Assembly (NCBI RefSeq): GCF_034351645.1
Contig: NZ_CP133782.1
Coordinates: 1,865,001-1,929,000 of the forward strand
Length of the DNA stretch: 64,000 bases
Origin: Pseudomonas sp. DC1.2
GTDB taxonomy: Bacteria; Pseudomonadota; Gammaproteobacteria; Pseudomonadales; Pseudomonadaceae
Direction of reading: 5' to 3'
How positions within the stretch are numbered: the stretch's first letter is position 1; each line of letters starts with the position of its first letter. Under the pieces are notes generated by a model, which was given only the letters and a program-made list of their open reading frames with translations, had not been told where the DNA came from and did no database searches. A program made the translations under genes and the position numbers. Of this stretch, positions 1-8,678 are shown one piece after another.

Positions 1-1044
1 CTCCACTGCGAGGAAATCGTCGCTCATCAATCGGCTGATCGGCTTGCGTGCGAACAGGTCGGTAGCAAAGGGCTTGAGCAGGACGTCTGAGAGCGAGTGG
101 CGGTGAACGATGCCGCAAGGCTGGCCTTGGTCGTCGAGCACCGCCAGCGAGTTCAGGTTGGCTTGGCGGCGAAATGCTTCCAATACCGTGGCGGTCGGCG
201 TGTCGCGGGCGACCGCCGGCTGATCGTTGAGCAGGGGGCTGAGGTCGCTGCCTTCGTCGTTCAGTGCCACTGCATTGCTGTCGTGTTTTGGCATCAGGTT
301 CCGGGCATCGCGGGGCGGATGCTCCTGGGGCCGGCAGAGCAGATAGCCCTGGACCAAATCAACGCCCATCTCTGTCAGCACCGCCAGCTCTTCCGGCAGT
401 TCAATGCCCTCGGCGATTACCTTGGCCCTGGAAGCTTTGGCGATTTGCAGGATGGAACCGACGAACTCACGCTTGAGGGCGTCTTGATGGATACCGTCGA
501 TGAAGTGTCGGTCGATTTTTACGTAGTCCGGGCGTAACTCTGACCACAAACGCAAACTCGAATAACCGGCGCCCAAGTCGTCCAGTGCAATGGAAAACCC
601 CATCGCCCGGTAGTGATGCAAAGCGTTTTGCAGTAATTGAAAGTCGTCGGTCGGGGTCTGTTCGGTGAGTTCGATGACGACCTGACTTGGCGAGATGCCG
701 AAATCCTGCAGCAGTTGCAGCGTGCGCCCCGGCTGGTGTGACGTCTCCAGTAAGGATTCTGGCGAGACGTTAATGAATAATTTGCCGGGCAATTGCTGGT
801 CGTTGAAACGGCGGCAAGCGCTTTGGCGGCACGCGATTTCCAGTTCGCTCAGGCGACCGGACTGGCGGGCCACGGCAAATAACGCGACGGGCGAGTGCAG
901 CGGGCTATTAGAGGGGCCGCGACTGAGCGCTTCGTAACCGAGGATACGTCGTTCAGAAAGGCAAATGATCGGCTGGAACAGACTGTGCAAACTGCTTTGA
1001 GCCAGAATGGAACTCAAGGCACTCAGCTGTTCGGTTGTGGTCAT
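1..1044 (-). CDS. EAL domain c-di-GMP phosphodiesterase with CBS pair (partial)
   Basis: The reading frame starts at 1044 and runs off the left edge after 348 codons, so the C-terminus is missing. The EAL domain fills roughly residues 1-240. It has the signature YEALSRG near residue 40, FINVSP, IELTEQ, DDLGAGYSSL, KIDRHFIDG and VIAEGIE, which together carry the metal and catalytic residues of an active c-di-GMP phosphodiesterase. A region that reads like a CBS pair follows (residues about 265-348). The family with this order usually ends in a GGDEF domain, which would lie outside the window. Gene order next to prc matches PA3258 of P. aeruginosa from memory. A terminator stem for prc ends only 17 bases before the start, so this gene needs a promoter within or just after that hairpin, or read-through. 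Confidence 0.93.
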   Translation of the reverse strand, partial: MTTTEQLSALSSILAQSSLHSLFQPIICLSERRILGYEALSRGPSNSPLHSPVALFAVARQSGRLSELEIACRQSACRRFNDQQLPGKLFINVSPESLLETSHQPGRTLQLLQDFGISPSQVVIELTEQTPTDDFQLLQNALHHYRAMGFSIALDDLGAGYSSLRLWSELRPDYVKIDRHFIDGIHQDALKREFVGSILQIAKASRAKVIAEGIELPEELAVLTEMGVDLVQGYLLCRPQEHPPRDARNLMPKHDSNAVALNDEGSDLSPLLNDQPAVARDTPTATVLEAFRRQANLNSLAVLDDQGQPCGIVHRHSLSDVLLKPFATDLFARKPISRLMSDDFLAVE

Positions 1045-1060
1045 GGCGTTCTCTGGCGAT

Positions 1061-1108
1061 AAAAAAAGGACTGGGCGTGTACTCGTTCAACGAGCCGCGC
1101 CCAGTCCT
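1061..1108 (-). terminator. Rho-independent terminator of prc
   Basis: An 11-bp perfect stem (AGGACTGGGCG / CGCCCAGTCCT) with an inner CTCG/CGAG stem is followed on the minus strand by seven T. It lies 70 bases after the prc stop and before the EAL gene. Confidence 0.85.
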
Positions 1109-1177
1109 GTATTTCACGACAGAATGATGACTGTTTGATGACGCTCCGAGGAGCGTCAGCATTAAATTGCCATCACC

Positions 1178-3259
1178 TTAGTGCTTTGCCACCTGATTAC
1201 TCAATTTCAAGTAATCCAGCAGTACACGCCCGGTCTCGCTGAGGTAGGCGTCGTCTTCCGGTTTGATTTTGTCCGGCTCTGCCGCGAGTGCATCTTCGTC
1301 TTCTTTCTTCAGCTCTTTGAGCGGTTCTTCACCCTTGGCCTTGCGACGCATGTTTTCCATGACCAGTTGCTTGGCATCGATATCGGCATGCTGAGCACGA
1401 CGGTCGGCTTCGTTGAGGCTGACGGTTTTTTCTTCCATCAGCTTCTTGGCCAGCGCCAGCTTGTCACGGATGAACACGAACTCCGCGTCCTTCGTCGAGC
1501 GCAGGTCATGTTCGGACTTGAGTTGGGCAATGTACGGTTTGAATGGGTCAACCGCCGGCTTGATTGCCGGTTTGATGGTGTCCCACGGCATGGCTTCCGG
1601 CAGTGCGCTCTCGCCGATTTCCTTGGTGTCGATGATCGACGGGAAATCCACATCCGGCAGTACGCCCTGATGCTGGGTGCTCTGACCGGATACTCGGTAG
1701 AACTTGGCCAGAGTCAGTTTCAGTTCGCCATGATTGAGCGGCTGAATAGTCTGTACGGTGCCTTTACCGAAGGTCTGGCCGCCGATGATCAGCGCGCGAT
1801 GGTAGTCCTGCATGGCGCCGGCAAAAATCTCTGAAGCCGAAGCGGACAAGCGATTAACCAGCAACGCCATCGGGCCTTTGTAGAACGCCCCCGGGTTTTC
1901 ATCTTCCAGCACATCGACCCGGCCATCGGCATTACGCACGAGTACGGTCGGACCTTTGTCGATGAACAGACTGGTCAGCTCAGTGGCTTCCTGCAAAGAG
2001 CCACCACCGTTGTTGCGCAGGTCGATCACAACCCCATCAACCTTGTCTTTCTGCAACTCGGTCAGCAGCTTCTTGACGTCGCGCGTGGTGCTCTTGTAGT
2101 CCGGATCACCGGCACGGAAGGCCTTGAAGTCTAGATAGAAGGCCGGGATCTCGATGACGCCGAGCTTGTAGTCCTTGCCATCCTGTTTGAGGTTGAGAAT
2201 CGACTTCTTAACCGCCTGATCTTCAAGCTTCACCGCTTCGCGAGTGATCGACACGATCTTGGTGGTCTGGTCGCTTGGGGCATTGCTGGCCGGAATCACT
2301 TCCAGACGCACGACGGTGCCTTTCGGTCCACGTATCAGCTTGACCACTTCGTCGAGGCGCCAGCCGACCACGTCGACCATTTCCTTGTTGTCCTGGGCCA
2401 CGCCGATGATCTTGTCTGCCGGTGCGACTTGCTTGGTTTTGTCCGCCGGGCCGGCCGGAACCAGACGCACGACTTTGACTTGGTCGTTGTCGCTCTGCAA
2501 CACGGCACCAATCCCCTCAAGGGACAGGCTCATGTTGATGTCGAAGTTCTCCGCGTTATCCGGTGACAGATAGTTGGTGTGCGGGTCGTAGGACATGGCG
2601 AAGGTGTTTATGTACGCCTGGAAGATATCTTCCGGACGGGTCTGGTCCAGGCGCGCCAACTGGTTCTTGTAGCGCTTGGTCAGGGTGTCCTGAATCTGCT
2701 TGGGCTCTTTGCCGGCGATCTTCATCCGTAGCACTTCGTCCTTGACGCGTTTGCGCCACAGGTCGTCGAGCTCTGCGTTGGACTTGAGCCACGCGGCGTC
2801 CTTGCGATCAATCAGCAAGGTTTCCTTGGCAGTGAAGTCGATTTTGTCGACACCCTTGTTCAACTCCCCAAGGGCAAAGTCCAGGCGCGATTTGACGCGG
2901 TCCAGATAGCGCTTGTAGATAGTGAACGCGGCGTTCAGGTCGCCGCTTTTGAGGAAGTCGTCAAACTGGGTTTTCCATTTGTCGAATTCGGCAATGTCGC
3001 TGGCCAGGAAGTAACTGCGCGAGGGATCCAACAGCTTGAGGTAGCTGTCATAGATGATCACCGAGCGGGCATCATCCAGAGGCGGCTTGCTGTAGTGATG
3101 ACGCTTGAGCAATTCGACGACGTTCAGACTGGCGATCACTTCGTCACGATCAGGCTGAAGGTTGTCCCAGCTATTGGCGGCAAACGTATTGCTCGACATC
3201 GGCAACAGGCCGATACCGATGAAAAGGGCTAGGGCGGTACTAGGGAACAAATGCTTCAT
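1178..3259 (-). CDS. prc: Carboxy-terminal processing protease Prc/Tsp
   Basis: A periplasmic serine protease of family S41 that degrades proteins with non-polar C-termini. In P. aeruginosa the equivalent (AlgO) degrades truncated MucA and so affects alginate control. The chosen start gives 693 residues beginning MKHLFPSTALALF, a signal peptide ending near residue 27. An in-frame ATG at 3292 would add 11 polar residues before it. A PDZ domain lies around residues 235-320. The catalytic dyad is seen as a Ser in the SASASE motif (near 474) and the Lys of FGKGT 25 residues later. The length is normal for the long Prc class, with an N-terminal DUF3340-like region and a C-terminal charged tail. 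It is single and terminated by its own hairpin. Confidence 0.95.
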   Translation of the reverse strand: MKHLFPSTALALFIGIGLLPMSSNTFAANSWDNLQPDRDEVIASLNVVELLKRHHYSKPPLDDARSVIIYDSYLKLLDPSRSYFLASDIAEFDKWKTQFDDFLKSGDLNAAFTIYKRYLDRVKSRLDFALGELNKGVDKIDFTAKETLLIDRKDAAWLKSNAELDDLWRKRVKDEVLRMKIAGKEPKQIQDTLTKRYKNQLARLDQTRPEDIFQAYINTFAMSYDPHTNYLSPDNAENFDINMSLSLEGIGAVLQSDNDQVKVVRLVPAGPADKTKQVAPADKIIGVAQDNKEMVDVVGWRLDEVVKLIRGPKGTVVRLEVIPASNAPSDQTTKIVSITREAVKLEDQAVKKSILNLKQDGKDYKLGVIEIPAFYLDFKAFRAGDPDYKSTTRDVKKLLTELQKDKVDGVVIDLRNNGGGSLQEATELTSLFIDKGPTVLVRNADGRVDVLEDENPGAFYKGPMALLVNRLSASASEIFAGAMQDYHRALIIGGQTFGKGTVQTIQPLNHGELKLTLAKFYRVSGQSTQHQGVLPDVDFPSIIDTKEIGESALPEAMPWDTIKPAIKPAVDPFKPYIAQLKSEHDLRSTKDAEFVFIRDKLALAKKLMEEKTVSLNEADRRAQHADIDAKQLVMENMRRKAKGEEPLKELKKEDEDALAAEPDKIKPEDDAYLSETGRVLLDYLKLSNQVAKH

Positions 3260-3343
3260 GCTGATTCGACGCGGGGACAATTGATCACGCATATTAGGCC
3301 GTCTTTAAAGTCGCCGGTACCACGAGGGCCGGCCGCATAATGC

Positions 3344-3371
3344 AAAAAGCCCGACGCTACAGCAACGGGCT
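3344..3371 (-). terminator. Terminator-like hairpin upstream of prc
   Basis: AGCCCG / CGGGCT stem with an inner GCT/AGC pair, followed on the minus strand by five T. No minus-strand gene lies to its right, so it would act on antisense transcripts or on a prc promoter placed further upstream. Confidence 0.45.
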
Positions 3372-3397
3372 CAGTCCAGACTCACTATGGAGGCACT

Positions 3398-4360
3398 GTG
3401 AAAGCATTGCAAGGCGTTGAAGGTCATGTGGAGTGGGTTGAAGAGCCGAGTCCTGCGTGTGATGCAGGGCAAGTTCGGATTCGTGTGGCGGCGGCGGGCC
3501 TCAATCGCGCCGACCTGTTACAGAAGGCCGGTCTTTATCCGCCACCGCCAGGGGCCAGTCATGTCCTGGGGCTGGAGTGTTCCGGGGTCATCAGCGAGGT
3601 CGGACCGGGCTCCGCCTGGCAGGTGGGTGACCGTGTCTGTGCCTTGCTGGCTGGGGGCGGCATGGCCCAGGAAGTGGTTGTCGACGGACGGCACGTACTG
3701 CCGGTTCCTGACGGTTTGTCGCTGGTAGAAGCTGCCGCGCTGCCGGAGGTTTACGCCACCGTTTGGTTGAATGTGTTTCAACTGGCGGCGCTCAAACCGG
3801 GTGAGAAAGTGCTGTTGCACGCCGGCGCAAGTGGCATTGGTTCAGCGGCCATTCAGTTGTGCAAGGCGTTTGGTAATCCATGTTGGGTCAGCGTCGGTTC
3901 TGCCGAGCGCCTGGCCTACTGCGAAGCGCTCGGTGCCCAGGGTGGGGTGGTACGCACGGGGGATTTGGAGAGTTTGAACGACTTGGGGCCGTTCGATGTG
4001 ATTCTTGACCCGGTCGGGGCGAACTATGCGGCGCTGAACCTCAAGCTGTTGGCGCGCGATGGTCGATGGGTGCTGATTGGTTTGATGGGAGGACGTGAGG
4101 CGAAATTGGACCTGGCGCAGGTATTGGCCAAGCGAGTGCAGCTACTCGGTTCGACATTGCGTAGCCGCGACGATCAGTTCAAGGCTGATCTGCTGAGCGA
4201 CGTGGGCCAGTATGTCTGGCCGTTGTTCGCTGAAGGACGCCTCAGCCCGCAATTGGCCAGGACCTTCGCGATCAAAGACGCCGAATCGGCGTTTGCCGAG
4301 CTGGCGAGCAATAACGTTTCAGGGAAACTGGTGTTGGTGATTGACGACAGTTTGACCTGA
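3398..4360 (+). CDS. NAD(P)H-quinone oxidoreductase, PIG3/zeta-crystallin type
   Basis: A zinc-independent member of the MDR (medium-chain dehydrogenase) superfamily that reduces quinones or related enones with NADPH. The start is GTG at 3398 with GGAGG six bases upstream. The nearby ATG at 3387 stops after four codons. The 320 residues show the GroES-like domain with AAGLNRADLLQ at 32-42, the family-typical GLECSG near 58, and the nucleotide-binding HAGASGIG at 141-148. The cysteine ligands of a structural zinc are absent, as in the PIG3 branch. It is divergent from prc and has no plus-strand partner; a REP palindrome follows the stop. Confidence 0.9.
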   Translation: MKALQGVEGHVEWVEEPSPACDAGQVRIRVAAAGLNRADLLQKAGLYPPPPGASHVLGLECSGVISEVGPGSAWQVGDRVCALLAGGGMAQEVVVDGRHVLPVPDGLSLVEAAALPEVYATVWLNVFQLAALKPGEKVLLHAGASGIGSAAIQLCKAFGNPCWVSVGSAERLAYCEALGAQGGVVRTGDLESLNDLGPFDVILDPVGANYAALNLKLLARDGRWVLIGLMGGREAKLDLAQVLAKRVQLLGSTLRSRDDQFKADLLSDVGQYVWPLFAEGRLSPQLARTFAIKDAESAFAELASNNVSGKLVLVIDDSLT

Positions 4361-4365
4361 TTTGT

Positions 4366-4445
4366 GTGGGTGCTTGCTCGCGATGCAGACCACGCGGTTT
4401 TGAAAAACCGCGCTATCGATCATCGCGAGCAGCCTCGCTCTCGCG
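4366..4445. repeat. REP-type palindrome pair
   Basis: Imperfect palindrome with TTGCTCGCGATG and CATCGCGAGCAG as outer arms and CGCGGTTTT / AAAACCGCG in the centre, filling the gap between convergent genes. This is the usual Pseudomonas REP layout. Confidence 0.75.
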
Positions 4446-4454
4446 GTTGGGGCG

Positions 4455-5108
4455 TTACTTCCAGAGGTGAATCGGCCAGCCGGCTTTTTCGGCGTGTTCG
4501 AGCAACACCGGGTCAGGGTTGACCACGTGCGGGAAGTCCACTTTCAACAGCAACGGCAAGTCATTGCGTGAGTCTGAGTAGAAGCTTGCGCCCTCAAGGT
4601 TTTCCTCTTCCGCATCCAGCCATTCCAGCAAGCGAGTGATCTTGCCCTCGCGGTAGGTCAGGGTGCCGACGGTATTGCCGCTGTACACACCGTGCGTCAC
4701 CTCGAGTTCGATCCCGAGGACCTCGTCGATGCCCAGGCGATCGGCAATCGGACGCACCAAATGAGTACCCGACGCCGAGATCACCAAAATTCGATCACCG
4801 GCCTTGCGGTGAGCGGCGATGATTTTGGTGGCGTCACTGAAAATAATCGGTTCGATAAAATCTTCTACCCACGGCCCCACCAGGTGCTCTACCTCCTCGG
4901 GTGTGCGACCGATCATGGGTTCCAGGCTGAAGGTCATGTAGTCCTCCATGCGCAATTTACCCTGGCTGTAAGCGTCCATCAGTTGAGTGTTCTGATGCAT
5001 GAACGACTCGGGGTCGACCCAGCCCAGCCGACCCATCTGTTCGCTCCAGAGGGTGGCGCAGTCGCCGTGGATCAGGGTTTCGTCCAGATCAAAAATTGCC
5101 AGGGCCAT
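4455..5108 (-). CDS. HAD-superfamily phosphatase, subfamily IB
   Basis: A 217-residue SerB-like phosphatase. The HAD motif I is FDLDETL with Asp7 and Asp9 as nucleophile and general acid. Motif II is VISASGTH, and motif III/IV is the Lys followed by YSDSRNDLPLL. The subfamily acts on phosphate monoesters such as phosphoserine, histidinol phosphate or phosphoethanolamine; nothing in the sequence fixes the substrate. It starts 34 bases after the stop of the ABC ATPase and is the last gene of the minus-strand transport operon. This suggests it removes phosphate from the compound imported or from its hydrolysis product. Confidence 0.85.
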   Translation of the reverse strand: MALAIFDLDETLIHGDCATLWSEQMGRLGWVDPESFMHQNTQLMDAYSQGKLRMEDYMTFSLEPMIGRTPEEVEHLVGPWVEDFIEPIIFSDATKIIAAHRKAGDRILVISASGTHLVRPIADRLGIDEVLGIELEVTHGVYSGNTVGTLTYREGKITRLLEWLDAEEENLEGASFYSDSRNDLPLLLKVDFPHVVNPDPVLLEHAEKAGWPIHLWK

Positions 5109-5142
5109 CAGTGCAGTTCTCTCTTCAACATCAGCAAAGGCA

Positions 5143-6132
5143 TCAGGCTACCTCACACAGGGCCGTCGGATCGATGGAAAGCGCCAGGCGTTGACCATCG
5201 GGATGCAGATCGGCCGCCGAGCGGTTTAGCACATCCACCACCAATTCCACGCCTCGGGCTTCGACCCGGTAGCGAATCACATTGCCCAACAGGCTGTGGC
5301 TACGAATCTGTGCGTCGAGGGTGCCGTTAAGGCTCAGCTCGATGGCCTCCGGGCGAATTGCAATGCGCCCGGTGATTGGCCGTTGCAGCAATTTCGTCGC
5401 GCTGTCGGCGTCCAGCAAGTTGTAGTTGCCGATGAAACCTGCGGCAAAAACATCCACTGGCGCAGTGTAAAGGGTCTCTGCGTCTCCGCTTTGTACGATC
5501 TTTCCCTGATTCATCAGGAAAATTCGGTCGGACATCGTCAGGGCTTCCTCCTGATCGTGTGTGACGAAAATCGTGGTCAGGCCGAGTTCGCGCTGGATCT
5601 GACGGATCTGCTCGCGCAGGTGTTTGCGAATGCGTGCATCGAGCGCCGACAGTGGCTCGTCCAGCAGCAACAGCCTGGGGCGGGTGACCAGCGACCGTGC
5701 CAGCGCCACGCGCTGGCATTGGCCGCCGGACAGTTGATGCGGATAGCGCGCGGCGAAGTCGTTGAGTTCCACCAGTTTCAGTACGTCGGTCACGCGTTTG
5801 TGGCTGTCGTCGGCGTTGACCTTTTGCATGCGCAAGCCGAAGGCGACGTTTTGCTCTACGGTCATGTTGGGGAACAGCGCGTAGCTCTGGAACACCATGC
5901 CGATCCCGCGTTTCTGCGGGCTCAGCGGCACCAGGTCGACGCCGTCGAGCAGAATATGCCCTCCATCCACCGAGGTCAGCCCGGCGATACAGCGCAGCAG
6001 TGTGGATTTACCGCAGCCGGATGGGCCGAGCAGCGTGACGAATTCACCTTTCTGGATTTCGCAGTTGATGTCGCTGAAAACGGTGGTGCCTGCGTAGTTT
6101 TTTTGCAGGTGTTGGACGCTGACATAGCTCAT
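5143..6132 (-). CDS. ABC transporter ATP-binding protein (CysA/PotA/FbpC class)
   Basis: The ATPase of an import system for a small solute. In its 329 residues Walker A is GPSGCGKST (36-44), the signature is LSGGQ (134-138) and Walker B is LLLLDEP (to 160). A C-terminal TOBE-like regulatory domain follows from about 240. It overlaps the upstream permease gene by four bases, so the two are translationally coupled. Together with two permeases and a binding protein it forms a complete class-1 importer. The family covers iron, putrescine, sulfate and 2-aminoethylphosphonate systems, and the subunit alone does not decide between them. Confidence 0.93.
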   Translation of the reverse strand: MSYVSVQHLQKNYAGTTVFSDINCEIQKGEFVTLLGPSGCGKSTLLRCIAGLTSVDGGHILLDGVDLVPLSPQKRGIGMVFQSYALFPNMTVEQNVAFGLRMQKVNADDSHKRVTDVLKLVELNDFAARYPHQLSGGQCQRVALARSLVTRPRLLLLDEPLSALDARIRKHLREQIRQIQRELGLTTIFVTHDQEEALTMSDRIFLMNQGKIVQSGDAETLYTAPVDVFAAGFIGNYNLLDADSATKLLQRPITGRIAIRPEAIELSLNGTLDAQIRSHSLLGNVIRYRVEARGVELVVDVLNRSAADLHPDGQRLALSIDPTALCEVA

Positions 6133-6929
6133 TCGCTTTTGTCCTTGTTCAAGATGTTGGCGGCCCAGGTCAGCACCAGCACGAAGAAGAAATAGGAGAT
6201 CACTAGCGCACTGGTGAAGTGGCCGCTGCTGTTGCGCATGTTGTTGAGGTAGACCTGCAACGTTTCGTAGCGCGTGCCGACGAGGATGTTGGCGAACACG
6301 AACTCACCAAACAGGAACGAGAACGACAGCAGTAACGCTACCATCAGGCCCTTGCGCAGGTTCGGCAGCACCACCAGAAACGCCGCTTGCCAGGTGCTTG
6401 CGCCGAGCAGTTGGGCGGCGTCCATCAAGTCGCGCAGGTTGATTGCCTGAAGGTTGTTGGTGATTGCCCGGTACATGAAGGGCAGTGCCACGGTGAAGTA
6501 GCAACCGATCAGAATCCACGGCGTGCCAACCATCGCGAACGGCCCTGAACCATAGAGCTGCAACAGCCCCACGGACGACACCACGGGCGGCACCGCGAAA
6601 GGCAGCAGGATCAGGATGTTCATCAGCGCATCAAGTTTCGGGAAGTGGTAATGCACGACGAATAGCAGCGGCAGAATCAGTACCACCGACAGAATCAATG
6701 AGCCGACGCAGACCAGCAGCGATTGCCCGAAGGCATTGAGAAAGCGCGGATCGCTCCACAGCTGCACGTACCATTTGAACGTGAAGCCACTGGGTAAAAT
6801 GGTTGCTGACCAACTGCTGGCGATCGAGTAGACCAGTGTCCCGAGCAACGGCAGCAACAGAATGGCAAATAGCACATACACCACGACGCGGTGGTAGATA
6901 CCGACGGGGCCCAGTTCAGCGCGAGACAT
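6129..6929 (-). CDS. ABC transporter permease, second subunit
   Basis: An inner-membrane permease of 266 residues with about six hydrophobic helices. The EAA coupling loop reads MDAAQLLGASTWQAAFLVVLP around residue 175, which is where the ATPase docks. It overlaps the first permease by 14 bases and the ATPase by four. It resembles the PotC/PhnV-like partner of two-permease importers. It is likely co-expressed with the whole operon from the promoter region ahead of the binding protein. Confidence 0.92.
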   Translation of the reverse strand: MSRAELGPVGIYHRVVVYVLFAILLLPLLGTLVYSIASSWSATILPSGFTFKWYVQLWSDPRFLNAFGQSLLVCVGSLILSVVLILPLLFVVHYHFPKLDALMNILILLPFAVPPVVSSVGLLQLYGSGPFAMVGTPWILIGCYFTVALPFMYRAITNNLQAINLRDLMDAAQLLGASTWQAAFLVVLPNLRKGLMVALLLSFSFLFGEFVFANILVGTRYETLQVYLNNMRNSSGHFTSALVISYFFFVLVLTWAANILNKDKSE

Positions 6930-7779
6930 GGTAGCTCCTCTTCAACAGCAACTGATGCACGATGGTCACCAGGGTCATCAACGCCACCAGCACGACGGCC
7001 AGGGCACTGGCCATGTTTGGGTCCAAAGAAATATCGCCGGAGACCATCGCCGCGATGCGAATCGGCAGTACGTTAAAGTTGCCGGTGGTCAGGGCGTACA
7101 CCGTGGCGTAGGCGCCGAGTGCATTCGCCAGCAGGATCACGAACGTTCCCAGCAGCGCTGGGGTCAGCACCGGTAAGCCGATGTGCCGCCAGAATTGCCA
7201 GCCGTTAGCGCCCAGAAGTTCGGCGGACTCGCGCCAGTCTTCGCGCAAGGCATCGAAGGCCGGATAGAGCAGCAGCACGCCCAAGGGAATCTGGAAGTAG
7301 GTGTAGAGAATGATCAGGCCGGTTTTCGAGTACAGGTTGAAATCCTGAATGATCCCCGCCTGCTTGAGCATGATGGTGATGCTACCGTTGAAGCCCAGCA
7401 GGATGATGAACGCGAAGGCCAATGGCACGCCGGCAAAGTTGCTGGTCATGTTGGCGAAGGCGTTGACGAAGTTGCGTAGTTTTGAGTCGACCCGGCGCAA
7501 GGAGTAGGCGCCGAGCACGGCGATAATGATCCCGAATACGCTGGACCAGAAACTGATCTCCAGGCTGTACTGAATCGCTTGCAGGTAAAACTTCGAACTG
7601 AAGATTTTGCTGAAGTTCGCCAGGCCCCAGCCGAACTCTTCCGATTGCAAACTGTTGATCAGCACCCAGAACAGCGGGGCGATCTGGAACACGATGAAGA
7701 CAATCGCGAAGGGCACCAGGCATAACGCTGCCAGCCATTTACCGCGGGTAATGGAATTCACTTGAGCAGCTCCCGGCAC
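6916..7779 (-). CDS. ABC transporter permease, first subunit
   Basis: An inner-membrane permease of 287 residues with several predicted membrane helices. The EAA-type loop ESAELLGANGWQFWRHIGLP sits in the C-terminal half. It is the PotB/PhnU-like partner of the following permease. Its start overlaps the end of the phosphodiesterase gene by 22 bases, so the hydrolase and the permeases are tied together in translation. This supports a shared substrate. Confidence 0.92.
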   Translation of the reverse strand: MPGAAQVNSITRGKWLAALCLVPFAIVFIVFQIAPLFWVLINSLQSEEFGWGLANFSKIFSSKFYLQAIQYSLEISFWSSVFGIIIAVLGAYSLRRVDSKLRNFVNAFANMTSNFAGVPLAFAFIILLGFNGSITIMLKQAGIIQDFNLYSKTGLIILYTYFQIPLGVLLLYPAFDALREDWRESAELLGANGWQFWRHIGLPVLTPALLGTFVILLANALGAYATVYALTTGNFNVLPIRIAAMVSGDISLDPNMASALAVVLVALMTLVTIVHQLLLKRSYHVSR

Positions 7780-8564
7780 ACAGGTTTGTCGTGCGCCACA
7801 CCCAGCAGTTCACAGACGGTGCCGCAAATGTCGGTCTGCTTCGGCGCGGCGCTGGCGTTGAAACTGAAGGCGTCGCCCAGGACGAACAGCGGCACTTCGC
7901 GTTCTTCTGGCAACAAGCCGTTGTGGGAGCGGTCGTTGTTCATGCCGTGGTCGGCGGTCACCAGCACCTGGTAGCCGGCGTCGAGCCAGCCTTGCAGGTA
8001 GTCAGCCAACACAATGTCGGCCGAGCGGGCGCTGTTGCGGTACTGCGGGGTATCGAGGCCGTGCTTGTGCCCGGCGTCGTCGATGTTCATGGGGTGTACC
8101 AGCAGAAAGTTCGGCGTGTGCCGCAGACGCAGGTTTTCCGCGTCGGCGAACAGATGCGAGTCGGGGTAGTGATCGTTCCAGTAGAAATGACCGTGCTGGA
8201 TCGGCAACTGCGGGTCGTCGGTGTGACGATCCCGTGCGGCGACGAACGGCGAACGGTTATACAACTCGCTGACCCAATGATAAGCCGCAGCGGCGGTCGT
8301 AAGGCCGGCCTCTGCGGCGTAGTGATAGATGCTGCGCTGATTGGACAGGCGCGAGACATTGTTATGGACGATGCCGCTATCGATCGGTGTGACGCCGGTC
8401 AGGATGCATTCATATAGCGGTCGGGACAGGGCCGGCAGTTCGCACTCCAGTTTGTAGAGTGCCGCGCGTCCTGCGCCAACGTAAGCCTGCAGGTGCCCCA
8501 TGGCGTGGCGCGCAACCTCGTAGTTGAGGCCGTCGAGCACGACAAGGATGACGTTGTGCTTCAT
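7758..8564 (-). CDS. Alkaline-phosphatase-superfamily hydrolase (nucleotide pyrophosphatase/phosphodiesterase type)
   Basis: A 268-residue metal-dependent phosphodiesterase or phosphatase of the NPP branch. Metal ligands are seen in VVLDGLN near the N-terminus, in the NIDDAGHKHG stretch and in TADHGMNND. A likely nucleophile is the Ser of ALSRP around residue 48. The start chosen is MKHNVILVVLDG at 8564. A longer in-frame start at 8651 would translate the perfect inverted repeat at 8610-8643 and adds no recognisable domain. No signal peptide is seen, so it probably acts in the cytoplasm after import. Lying between the binding protein and the permeases, it suggests an organophosphate diester or phosphonate-like substrate. 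Substrate identity is inference. Confidence 0.85.
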   Translation of the reverse strand: MKHNVILVVLDGLNYEVARHAMGHLQAYVGAGRAALYKLECELPALSRPLYECILTGVTPIDSGIVHNNVSRLSNQRSIYHYAAEAGLTTAAAAYHWVSELYNRSPFVAARDRHTDDPQLPIQHGHFYWNDHYPDSHLFADAENLRLRHTPNFLLVHPMNIDDAGHKHGLDTPQYRNSARSADIVLADYLQGWLDAGYQVLVTADHGMNNDRSHNGLLPEEREVPLFVLGDAFSFNASAAPKQTDICGTVCELLGVAHDKPVCRELLK

Positions 8565-8609
8565 AGGGGCAAAAACTCCGCGAAACAGATAGTCGCAATT
8601 CACTCGGTC

Positions 8610-8643
8610 CACGGTGGGAGCGAGCCTGCTCGCTCCCACCGTG
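8610..8643. repeat. Perfect 16-bp inverted repeat (REP-like) inside the operon
   Basis: CACGGTGGGAGCGAGC and its exact complement are separated by only CT. It lies between the binding-protein stop (8679) and the hydrolase start (8564). Such a hairpin would stabilise the binding-protein message over the downstream part. Confidence 0.85.
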
Positions 8644-8678
8644 ATCTCCATTAGCCCGCCAAGCGGCGGACTACCGCG

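Noticed and set aside
8565..8651. In-frame N-terminal extension of the phosphodiesterase-like protein.
   Set aside because: It would translate the 16-bp inverted repeat and lacks a signal or domain.
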